NCBI RefSeq assembly: GCF_000214595.1
Contig: NZ_AFIG01000003.1
Span: 62,001-126,000, forward strand
Source of the DNA: Methylophaga thalassica MP
GTDB taxonomy: Bacteria > Pseudomonadota > Gammaproteobacteria > Nitrosococcales > Methylophagaceae
DNA length: 64,000 bases
Reading direction: 5' to 3'
How positions within the stretch are numbered: position 1 is the stretch's first letter; every line of letters starts with the position of its first letter. This document shows positions 29,322 to 36,727 of the stretch, one piece after another. The notes beneath the pieces are model-generated. The model was given only the letters and a program-made list of their open reading frames with translations. It was not told the origin of the DNA and did not search any database. A program made the position numbers and the translations under genes.

Positions 29322-29972
29322 TCACTCACCAATTACTGGGAAAAACAACAGCTCACTCTCATTAATTGAGAGCGCTTCTCTCATAGAGCCACTAAGAATC
29401 ACAGAAATAATTTGATTATTTTTATCCAATATCTCAGCTTGTTTGAGTATTCTAAAAATTATCTGCCGGACCTTGTTTCTTGAGCTATCAGTCAGTTTAT
29501 CTATCTCTGGATGCCACTCAGATTTCTTGTTTATAAACGCCTCAAAGTCTTCCTGGGACACTTCTCCTCGGAGATACACGTAATGCTCATGAAGAAGTTC
29601 TACAGCAAATTCAGCGATAAAGTCATAACGTCGGCAAATAGCCAACCATAATGTGTGGGCTTGTTCCTGAATGCTTGCTCCAACAAAAAATTCCAACTGC
29701 TCTGAATCAAGCACACTTAACCTTGAAATGATTTCTGTGGTGAAACGCTTGGCACTCGAAACGCGCTTACTCTGAAGGATATTGTCGGCAATTACCTTTT
29801 CTTTGACTAAGTCCCAGTCTTGAAGCTGAAGATAGAGATTTGCTACATCCAGTGACTCCTGCCTGAGCAGGCTGCCCCCAATGAAGGCCATACTATATTG
29901 CTGTCTCATAATTGTTAGAATTTTATAATTTTGATGCTGACTGATCACTACAGATCGTTTTTCTTGACTCAA
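29322..29972 (-). CDS. brxA: BREX protein BrxA (DUF1819)
   Basis: The 216-residue protein is the first gene of the BREX operon. YSMAFIGGSLLRQESLDVANLY near residue 26 is the start pattern of DUF1819 proteins, a family with a NusB-like DNA-binding fold. The frame opens at a TTG with AAGG six bases upstream; an ATG at 29906 (MRQQYSMAF) is an alternative closer to the usual family start but has a weak ribosome site. No brxR-type WYL regulator precedes it; instead there is a gene-free stretch with what may be a gene remnant. Confidence 0.9.
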   Translation of the reverse strand: MSQEKRSVVISQHQNYKILTIMRQQYSMAFIGGSLLRQESLDVANLYLQLQDWDLVKEKVIADNILQSKRVSSAKRFTTEIISRLSVLDSEQLEFFVGASIQEQAHTLWLAICRRYDFIAEFAVELLHEHYVYLRGEVSQEDFEAFINKKSEWHPEIDKLTDSSRNKVRQIIFRILKQAEILDKNNQIISVILSGSMREALSINESELLFFPVIGE

Positions 29973-30216
29973 AATAACCTTGAATATGATTTATGACTAC
30001 TCGCCACTATAATTCATATCGAACTGATGTTACTTATTAAAATGTATTGTTTTTATGAGCTATGAACTATTTGTATAAATTGTGGAAATCGGAGAATAAC
30101 ATCATCACTGATTCTCAGCCAATGAATAGACTACGACTACACATGTTTAATGATAATCACTGAAGATAAGTTATCTGGTAGTTTTTTTCTATGGAAAATT
30201 AAACCAACTCTAGAAT

Positions 30217-30420
30217 TTAAGTGAGATTTTTAGCCAGTGCTTGATCGAGAATCCCTATCAACTCTTGTTTTAACCATGTTGGTTCAAGTTGTCTAGATAT
30301 GGTGATTGTGATTGCGCTCCAGCCACAACCTTAAATCTTGAGAGTCTATTGTAGTCAATTTTAACTCCAATTCATTCTTCGTATTAATATTAGACCACTT
30401 GGGCATCAGCTAATTGTGAC
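30217..30420 (-). pseudogene. Possible gene remnant upstream of brxA
   Basis: Within the roughly 540 gene-free bases 29973-30512, the minus strand shows two protein-like pieces in different frames. One reads NELELKLTTIDSQDLR; just downstream another reads GWSAITITISRQLEPTWLK, continues QELIGILDQALAKNLT, and stops at 30217-30219. They look like the end of one protein split by a frameshift near 30330. No start codon is clear and I do not recognise the family. The rest of the stretch, from 29973 to 30216, must hold the BREX promoter. Confidence 0.35.
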
Positions 30421-30512
30421 TCCAATAAATGAGGCTTCTGATTGAAGTTCAGAGTCCGTCATACTGATCGTCACATACAAACAGCACAATTACAGCAAGG
30501 AAAATATTCTGG

Positions 30513-31217
30513 TTAAAATAAATCTGGCTGTTGTGATTCGCTGTTTCGATGTGTATCGCAGGAATGATGAATTGAGAGGACTCTTAAGAATGATTTCTTG
30601 TTTTCTAGAGCCTTGTCCAATAATTTTCGATGCTTCAGGGACTGAAAGAGAGCAACTGAATATGCCTGACAATTAATCGATTTCTTTGGATTGAACTCAA
30701 TATCAGTGAATGCATCAAAATCATCTAACTGCTCAATAGCCCATGGATTTTTTTTAAGCGCATTCAAAAAAAGCCAATCATAAAAAGCGGTCTTAGGCTC
30801 TAATCCCCACTCCGTACCAAAAAATTTGAATTTCAGTAAATCACCCGAATTTTTAATTCTTGAGTCTTTCTTTGCAGATAAGGATGAGCCATACAGAAGA
30901 TCTTCATAAGGTCCACCATTCTGAAAAACTTTACTCGACTGGAAAGCAGTCTCCACTGTGAAGGCAGGTTTATGTTTTTCTGTTTTCACTGATAAGTTGA
31001 ACGCGCTCAACTGACAACCAACTTTATCTTCAGACTTAGTAGACACCTCGAGTGGATGCTTGCAGAGATCTTTTTCTCTTGCAGCAGAATGTAATGAAGA
31101 CACCGATCTTTTACGTTGTGATGGAGCTATTCCTGGATACCAAACAAAGTCAACGTACTCTATTCGCACCAAGCAATCTGAATGAAAACAAGGAATGAAA
31201 ATTGGCCTTTGTGCCAT
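30513..31217 (-). CDS. NADAR-family antitoxin (DarT1-associated, DUF6977-like)
   Basis: The protein is about 234 residues from ATG 31217 (MAQRPIFIP), which has GGGAAAG about ten bases upstream; a longer frame starting inside darT lacks support. It carries the pattern of the NADAR antitoxins found beside DarT1 toxins: LSAFNLSV, then VETAFQSSKVFQNGGPYEDLL, then FFGTEWGLEPKTAFYDWLF and AFTDIEFNPKKSINCQA. In the known pairs, NADAR removes ADP-ribose from guanine bases that DarT1 has modified, sparing the host. It starts 16 bases after the toxin stop, so the pair is one transcript with toxin first. Confidence 0.85.
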   Translation of the reverse strand: MAQRPIFIPCFHSDCLVRIEYVDFVWYPGIAPSQRKRSVSSLHSAAREKDLCKHPLEVSTKSEDKVGCQLSAFNLSVKTEKHKPAFTVETAFQSSKVFQNGGPYEDLLYGSSLSAKKDSRIKNSGDLLKFKFFGTEWGLEPKTAFYDWLFLNALKKNPWAIEQLDDFDAFTDIEFNPKKSINCQAYSVALFQSLKHRKLLDKALENKKSFLRVLSIHHSCDTHRNSESQQPDLF

Positions 31218-31233
31218 TATGAAGTCTTTCCCA

Positions 31234-32904
31234 TTAAAACTGGAAATCGTCTGGAGTATATGGATTACCTTTGACCAGTCCATAATCACCCAGCTTAACG
31301 GGTCCCCAAGAATCATAGTCTTTGCGAGGTAAAAACATCATTGGCTCATGAAAAAACTTAAACATGTTTAAGTAGGGTTTTATCGTCTCCTGGACTTGAG
31401 ACAAGTTGTGCATCTCAGTCTTTTGATTGAGGCAGATGCTTTGGATATATTTTGGGCTGATCCCCTCCAAGACAAGCACTTCTGCCTGCGGGTCTGTCGG
31501 GTAGTTATCTGGAATTTTGAGACTTTGTCTTACAGTGTTCCCTAAGTTCTCGTCAAACATCTTCTCGAAAGCTGCAGCGCTCCTCCTGGCGTCCAATGTG
31601 AGTTTCGTACTCGCTTTTCCTGCAGCATTGCTGTAACAAAAAGCACAGTCAAGCTCCCATAAAATAGACGGTTCAAGTTTTATAACAGCCCAGTCAGCAT
31701 GAGGAAACTGGATCTGTTTTCTGTAAAACATTTTGTAGTTCGGAAATGAAATTGATGTAGATATAGCATCGTTCACATTGTCCAATCTTAGAGTGTCATT
31801 CATTAAGCCACCTACGCCGTCTAATTGCAATGAAGTGCGGCTCTTAAGCCCATTTTCTAGGATCTTTGGTAGGTTTTCTATGCGCGTGAAGTGAACCAGA
31901 TAATTGATATTTCTCTTTTCAACAATACCTTTGATTTTTTCCTTATATAATTCTGCTTTAGGCAATCTACCATCGGTCTGCAGGATAACATCGGTGCTCA
32001 CGGTCTGACTGAGAAAGGTGGATGACTTGTGACTTACTCGCTCTTTATGTCGTTCTTCAGAATTAAGTTTTCTTAAATGTCCACTGAGAGACCATTTGTT
32101 AAAAGTCAAAAAAGAAATAAATGGTTTCTTATCAATAACTTTATCAATGTATTCCAGCAGTGACCTCTCTTCAGAAATACGTTTTTCGACTTGTGCAACA
32201 TAATTCAGACATTCTTGAACCTTTTCTATTCTTTGATTCAAAGCCAAAGGAGAGTGGCTTATGTCGGCAGCAAAATGTACTAACGGAATGGTTGATAACT
32301 CTATTTTTCTCTCTTCTACTCCCTCCGCATTAAGCTCTTTCAGACTATTACTTATTTGTATTCGCGTCTGTTCGTATAGCTTTCGTTTTTCAGGCTCATT
32401 TTCATAGAGATGGTCAGACTGATAAGCGGCTTCAGCATTTTTTATTGCATGGTCAACACTAAGTCTAAAAGCATAAAGCTCAAGGAGGAAGTTTTGGTTT
32501 AGTTTATCCTTCTCTGCTTCTTTTTTGAGGTTGTCATTAACACGGTCTAGGGTTTCACTAAATTGAAATAATCCTTTGTTAATGGTTGTCCCAATTTTGT
32601 TTAACGCATTGTCACTTTCACTTTCAGACTCGACAACATCATGCTGAGGTCTGATCTCAGTTTTGAGAGTAGAGTTGTCATTTTTTTTATCAGGCTTACC
32701 AAATAAACCTGAGCACCATGAAATAATCCAAACCGTTCCCCAAGTACTGATCAACTGAAGTACAAATAATGGAGAAGTTTGTAACGCCAAAATGGTCCAA
32801 CCTGTCCAGCACAAAGCAACTACAATCATCAGTACTTTTGAGTGAAGGCGAGAAAGTACAATACTTGCAGTAATAACAGTCTGCCATATCAGGACTGTCT
32901 CCAT
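31234..32904 (-). CDS. DarT1-type DNA ADP-ribosyltransferase toxin with N-terminal membrane/coiled-coil extension
   Basis: Of 556 residues, the last 220 are a DarT (DUF4433-like) domain: YLVHFTRIENLPKILENGL near residue 332 binds NAD, and PQAEVLVLE near residue 490 supplies the expected catalytic Glu. The first about 70 residues are two or three hydrophobic helices with Trp-rich segments, then a long Glu/Lys-rich coiled coil (about 80-290). Most DarT proteins are only about 200-230 residues, so the toxin here appears tethered to the membrane. DarT1 enzymes modify guanine in DNA and are used in phage defence. AAGGAT precedes the ATG. The neighbouring NADAR gene is its antitoxin. Confidence 0.82.
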   Translation of the reverse strand: METVLIWQTVITASIVLSRLHSKVLMIVVALCWTGWTILALQTSPLFVLQLISTWGTVWIISWCSGLFGKPDKKNDNSTLKTEIRPQHDVVESESESDNALNKIGTTINKGLFQFSETLDRVNDNLKKEAEKDKLNQNFLLELYAFRLSVDHAIKNAEAAYQSDHLYENEPEKRKLYEQTRIQISNSLKELNAEGVEERKIELSTIPLVHFAADISHSPLALNQRIEKVQECLNYVAQVEKRISEERSLLEYIDKVIDKKPFISFLTFNKWSLSGHLRKLNSEERHKERVSHKSSTFLSQTVSTDVILQTDGRLPKAELYKEKIKGIVEKRNINYLVHFTRIENLPKILENGLKSRTSLQLDGVGGLMNDTLRLDNVNDAISTSISFPNYKMFYRKQIQFPHADWAVIKLEPSILWELDCAFCYSNAAGKASTKLTLDARRSAAAFEKMFDENLGNTVRQSLKIPDNYPTDPQAEVLVLEGISPKYIQSICLNQKTEMHNLSQVQETIKPYLNMFKFFHEPMMFLPRKDYDSWGPVKLGDYGLVKGNPYTPDDFQF

Positions 32905-33022
32905 AAAAATCCTTATTTGAGGAAGTCAAGGCTTAGTTTATTAACCTTATGCACCTAAAAATTTCTTTCTAACAGCGAATGGAATATTCTTCAAAATCCC
33001 AATCCCACATCTAGAGCATACT

Positions 33023-33598
33023 TCAGATTGGATAATAAGAAAGCTGGATATTTTCTTCATCGTTCAAACTTGCTTCCAGCCTCCCCAAAAAGCTTGGCCA
33101 CTGTTCTATACAGATAGGACCTGACGACAGCCTAGTCGCCAATGTCGCGAGTATCGTATCATGTGTAACCCAGAGATGAGTGCCTGATCTACCAATTATC
33201 AACGTAGTGTGGATCAAAGACTGCATTTCCATTATGGCCATATCGAAATCAACAAAGCCAGGCCATCTGCCTCTCCCTGACAATAGATAGAGATTGACTG
33301 CTTCTGCACCTTTCTCAAGCCAATTCTGCAATGCCAACGCAGAATCACTAATAAAAAACCCAGGATCACCCAGCTTCTTACAAGTTTGAATTTCGTCTAG
33401 TGGGTAACCCAAGTGGTTAGCCATGATTTGTGCAGTTTGAACACACCTGGGGATGGGACTTGTTCTGATTGAAATGACATCAGAGTCGAAACTTTCAGCA
33501 TACACCAGAGTGTCTGCTTTACCTTTTTCTGTAAGAGAAAGCTCATCGCCAACAGTACCATCTGTAATGGCAGGTCTTTCAGCATGCCTAATGCATGA
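33023..33598 (-). pseudogene. Histidine phosphatase family gene, N-terminus damaged or non-AUG start
   Basis: The frame is open from 33598 to 33023. It encodes the catalytic motif RHAERP (33572-33589), then LSLTEKGKAD, SIPRCVQTA-like RTSPIPRCVQTAQIM and a C-terminal THDTILATLA, as in branch-1 histidine phosphatases. No ATG, GTG or TTG lies before the RHAERP motif: the frame reads stop, Ser, Cys, Ile, Arg-His. A GTG at 33505 would remove the catalytic histidine. So either it begins at ATT 33590, or the first beta-strand was lost by a deletion or frameshift. The body is otherwise intact. Confidence 0.6.
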
Positions 33599-33615
33599 TT
33601 AATTTTCTATCAGAC

Positions 33616-33837
33616 TTATTTTTTCTTGAGATTAAGAACTCCTGGCATGACGTCTTTGGGTTTGTCGAGAAATGTATAGTGAGATCCAGATAGCGTTTTA
33701 CCTGTATTTGTTTTTTCATCGTAGTAAAGTATCGGTGTGCTGAGCCTGTAGTGTTTGGCTAACACACTATAACCAATAAAGTGTCTATTCGTATTACCAT
33801 GATAGTCATCAAGCTCAATGATGGCCCAATTACTCAT
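33616..33837 (-). CDS. Small hypothetical protein A, paralogue of the gene at 34686-34994
   Basis: The protein is about 73 residues from ATG 33837, with a GGA nearby; a longer frame to 33879 is possible. It aligns over nearly its full length with the protein at 34686-34994: MSNWAIIEL vs MSDWNIVVI, FIGYSVLAKHYRLST vs FLGYSLHDRDYRISS, YYDEKTNTGKTLSGSHYTFL vs YYDSKSKTGRTRSGSEYRFL. The two paralogues flank the metallophosphoesterase gene. I do not recognise the family. The compact beta-rich pattern suggests a small SH3- or OB-like binding domain, which is inference. Confidence 0.65.
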   Translation of the reverse strand: MSNWAIIELDDYHGNTNRHFIGYSVLAKHYRLSTPILYYDEKTNTGKTLSGSHYTFLDKPKDVMPGVLNLKKK

Positions 33838-33921
33838 CAGTATATTTCCGGGTTTTAAGAGCCTCTTTATCCTAAACATGTCATCAATCTCGATAATTGC
33901 GATCTATCAGTAATCATATTA

Positions 33922-34683
33922 TTAAACCTCTATGACAAGACTAGAATCAAACTTCACTGGCAATCGTTCTTCCCTGTAACCTCTCTGATTACTTACAAGA
34001 CGACAGTTCCCTATCCTCATATCTAAATTGGCATGAGTGTGCCCATAGCACCATAAATCGACTTTTAAAACATAGTCCTCCAAATCAGATATGAATGCAG
34101 GCGAAATGTTATCCATTCCATAGTATGGATGAACACATTTGAGTGATGGCGCATGATGAGTGATAACTATCGTCTTCCCATCAAAAGGTTTATCTAGCTC
34201 GTCTGATAACCACCTTATCGACTCCAAATGAAGTTGAAATGCATCTTCAGGAGTAAATAATTTATCTCTAAATTTTATAAGTCGATGATCCGTTATTTGT
34301 GCAGCATACTGTTGGTACTTCTTTTTTTCAGAATTACCATATTCAGCTCTATAATTTGTCCAAAGTGTAGTACCTAATAACCTAACTCCGAATAGTTCTA
34401 TGGAATTTTTTTCAAGAAAATAAAGGTTATCAATGCCATCAGCAAACTCTCTGAGTTCCTGAGTCAGTTTGTAATACTCTCGTCTGTAATATTCATGATT
34501 CCCAGCGATATAGATAACTGGTTTTTGATGTTTATCTGCAATCTCTGCGGCCCAGTCAATACCATATGAACCCAGATGTATATCCCCAGCAAGAATAATG
34601 GCATCACTGTCCATCACTGGTATGCTATAGCCAACAGAAGGCATGGTTTCTAGATGCAAATCACTGAATAGCTGTAACTTCAT
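33922..34683 (-). CDS. Calcineurin-like metallophosphoesterase
   Basis: The 253-residue protein has all five metal-binding blocks of the family: FSDLHLE at residue 6, LAGDIHLG near 31, AGNHEYYRREYY near 60, ITHHAPS near 171 and CYGHTHANLD near 215. It should be an active two-metal phosphoesterase with an intact site. The substrate may be a nucleotide, nucleic acid or phosphoprotein; the sequence does not say. It starts 2 bases after the stop of paralogue B and ends 84 bases before paralogue A, so the three genes look like one unit. Confidence 0.88.
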   Translation of the reverse strand: MKLQLFSDLHLETMPSVGYSIPVMDSDAIILAGDIHLGSYGIDWAAEIADKHQKPVIYIAGNHEYYRREYYKLTQELREFADGIDNLYFLEKNSIELFGVRLLGTTLWTNYRAEYGNSEKKKYQQYAAQITDHRLIKFRDKLFTPEDAFQLHLESIRWLSDELDKPFDGKTIVITHHAPSLKCVHPYYGMDNISPAFISDLEDYVLKVDLWCYGHTHANLDMRIGNCRLVSNQRGYREERLPVKFDSSLVIEV

Positions 34684-34685
34684 TT

Positions 34686-34994
34686 TTAGCTTTCATCCGA
34701 CATTTCATATTTAAGTTTTATCTCAACGTCATCATGCTGTTCAAGCATATTAAAAATATACTGAGCACGTGGGTGCAATTGCCCTGGCTCACCTAAAAAC
34801 CGATATTCTGAACCTGAACGCGTTCTCCCTGTTTTACTCTTAGAATCATAATATTCAATTTGACTACTGATTCTATAATCTCTGTCATGCAGACTATAGC
34901 CAAGAAATTTTTCAATTGTCTTCCCGTTGTGCTTAATAACAACAATGTTCCAATCAGACATTTCAACATTGGTTGGTGGTACCCAGTGAGCCAT
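34686..34994 (-). CDS. Small hypothetical protein B, paralogue of the gene at 33616-33837
   Basis: The protein is 102 residues from ATG 34994 (MAHWVPPTN), which has a strong AAGGAGAG just upstream; a longer frame to 35093 is less likely. The central 60 residues match paralogue A (see that entry), including the shared YYD-K-TG-T/R-SGS block. The C-terminal tail, rich in His/Glu/Asp, is specific to this copy. It is immediately upstream of the metallophosphoesterase, separated by two bases, so co-expression is expected. Family unknown. Confidence 0.7.
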   Translation of the reverse strand: MAHWVPPTNVEMSDWNIVVIKHNGKTIEKFLGYSLHDRDYRISSQIEYYDSKSKTGRTRSGSEYRFLGEPGQLHPRAQYIFNMLEQHDDVEIKLKYEMSDES

Positions 34995-35188
34995 TTTTCT
35001 CTCCTTTTTAAGCCAAATACTTTCTACCCCTTTATCCATTTGAAAATAATCACTTCCTTTCAAACGAATGAAAGTAGTCTCTACTAAAAACACTCACAAC
35101 ACAAGAATAAAAATATATAATTTTCCATATATATCAAACAGTTATATTGTATTATGTATATATTACGTTTAATAAAAAGAGGTTAGGA

Positions 35189-35494
35189 ATGAGACAAATA
35201 AAAAATGATGACATACAATGTATTACGGACTTAAAAGCATCCTTTCTTAAAGCTCAGAGTGCTCTTCTTGAGGAGCACCTTTTACATAAAGATGACTCTA
35301 TACAGAGCCACATCAACTACCCATTTGATATTGAGATAAAACACGACTGGAAGTTATTCAGTAAAACACTGCAGAGTTTTTCACCAGAGTCTTTAAAAGA
35401 AGCAATCAATTTCGGTGAGTCATATGTATTTACTAGTAATAATCATATCTTCGTGCAAGCAATCCTACAGAATTCTTCTCCGAGGACTAATTGA
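35189..35494 (+). CDS. Small hypothetical protein upstream of HAD-like gene
   Basis: The protein is about 101 residues from ATG 35189 (MRQIKNDDI), which has GGTTAGGA directly upstream; a longer frame begins at 35147 without a ribosome site. It is predicted mostly helical (ITDLKASFLKAQSALLEEHLL), with a YPFDIEIKHDWKLF segment. I recognise no family. Its TGA is directly followed by the ATG of the HAD-like gene, so the two are an operon. It is divergent from the metallophosphoesterase unit, across an AT-rich 194-base promoter region. Confidence 0.6.
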   Translation: MRQIKNDDIQCITDLKASFLKAQSALLEEHLLHKDDSIQSHINYPFDIEIKHDWKLFSKTLQSFSPESLKEAINFGESYVFTSNNHIFVQAILQNSSPRTN

Positions 35495-35941
35495 ATGGAA
35501 GATTTAACGCTCGCGCTAGATTTGGAAGGCGTTCTAATAACGAATGCTTATACTCAATTGCCTCGACCTGGCCTTATGTCGTTTCTTGTAGAGTGTGTTT
35601 CAATCTTTGGGCAAAATAACCTCTGCATCTTTACACGCGTTGAGGAACAACTTTTCAGACAGATTGCCCATAAATTGCGAGACGATAATAAAGTCCCGGA
35701 TTGGTTTCCTGATATTCGTTATATAGACTGGGTAGGAGAGCACAAAGATTTACGCTTTGTAGATGATGATATTGATAGAGTGATCATTATTGATGATTAT
35801 CCACCGTATATTAAGCAATCCCAAAAGCATCGCTTGATTCCAATTAAACAATATACAGATCCATATAGTCATGAGTCACCAGATGACACTGATGATGAAC
35901 TAAGCTTTGTTTTGAAAAAGTTGCTCAACTATATTCAATAA
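35495..35941 (+). CDS. HAD-superfamily (NIF/FCP-like) phosphatase-like protein
   Basis: The 148-residue protein begins with LALDLEGVLITN, the HAD motif I position, but with Glu where most phosphatases have the second Asp (DxE instead of DxD). CIFTRVEEQLF near residue 45 fits motif II (Thr), and VIIIDDYPPY near residue 108 fits motif IV (DD). This arrangement is closest to the NLI-interacting-factor/FCP1 group. The altered motif I suggests changed or weak catalysis. It starts directly at the stop of the preceding small gene. Confidence 0.7.
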   Translation: MEDLTLALDLEGVLITNAYTQLPRPGLMSFLVECVSIFGQNNLCIFTRVEEQLFRQIAHKLRDDNKVPDWFPDIRYIDWVGEHKDLRFVDDDIDRVIIIDDYPPYIKQSQKHRLIPIKQYTDPYSHESPDDTDDELSFVLKKLLNYIQ

Positions 35942-36093
35942 TTTCACTGTGAGTTATATTTCTGAGAGCAAAAATAACCTCTCGGGTGATTATTGATTAA
36001 CAACTCACCAGGAGAAAAACCAGGAATTTTTTGAGGATTAACTGACTGTTTGAAGCCAATAAGACTAAAACGATGACTTCGAGATGATTTAGG

Positions 36094-36552
36094 CTATTTT
36101 TCTAATAAAAGAGTAATTACTGATTTCACATAGTTATAAATCTCTGGGCACTGGCTATGTCGAGGACCGGCAACATTAAGTATCTCAATATCATAGTCAA
36201 TGATGAATTTTTGAAGACTTTCTGTTGCTAGTTCATGTTCTATCAAGTCTATATCAATGAGTTTATATGGCTTTTTATGCTTAATACAAAATGCTACCGT
36301 TAGCTCAGTTCCCCCACTAACATAGCCACTATAAAAAACGGCAGTGCCATCTGCATCCTCAACATTCTTTTTGGTTCTAGCTCTGTAGCCACCACCTATT
36401 TCTGCTAAGTTATAAATTGAGTCTATTTTTCCATCTTCCGCAATACGCCCTATTGGACAGGATCCTGAATATGGGAAAGAGTGCAAGATTGAAGCATCAA
36501 GTGCAGCTCTGTCTGCACCAGTTTGTCCTCCACTAATAATTTTGCACAACAC
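36094..36552 (-). CDS. Putative molybdenum carrier / SLOG-superfamily protein
   Basis: The 152-residue protein has ISGGQTGADRAALDASI at residue 6 and GTAVFYSGYVSGGTELTVAFC near residue 70. These glycine-rich loops define the cpYpsA/putative molybdenum carrier family within the SLOG (Rossmann-like nucleotide-binding) superfamily. The molybdenum function was named by homology; related SLOG proteins bind nucleotides or ADP-ribose-like ligands in conflict systems. It starts at a GTG with AAGGAG upstream. It ends the phosphatase-rich cluster and faces the repeat array. Confidence 0.8.
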   Translation of the reverse strand: MLCKIISGGQTGADRAALDASILHSFPYSGSCPIGRIAEDGKIDSIYNLAEIGGGYRARTKKNVEDADGTAVFYSGYVSGGTELTVAFCIKHKKPYKLIDIDLIEHELATESLQKFIIDYDIEILNVAGPRHSQCPEIYNYVKSVITLLLEK

Positions 36553-36689
36553 AACCTGGCTCCTTGCAGAAGAAATTATCTATGATATTGATACTTACTG
36601 ATTTAACGACTCTCCAGCATTAAGATAATATATCAATGTCAAAGCAAGGTGAGTAATGCTCTTGGAGCAGGTTCTGGAGAAATGCCCTA

Positions 36690-36705
36690 TTTCACGTAGG
36701 TGAAA
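36690..36705. other. Perfect short hairpin beside the repeat array
   Basis: TTTCAC, loop GTAG, GTGAAA: a perfect 6-bp stem with a 4-base loop, about 25 bases before the first copy of the 15-bp palindrome of the array. Confidence 0.5.
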
Positions 36706-36727
36706 CGACATTAGTTATTCCAAAAAG

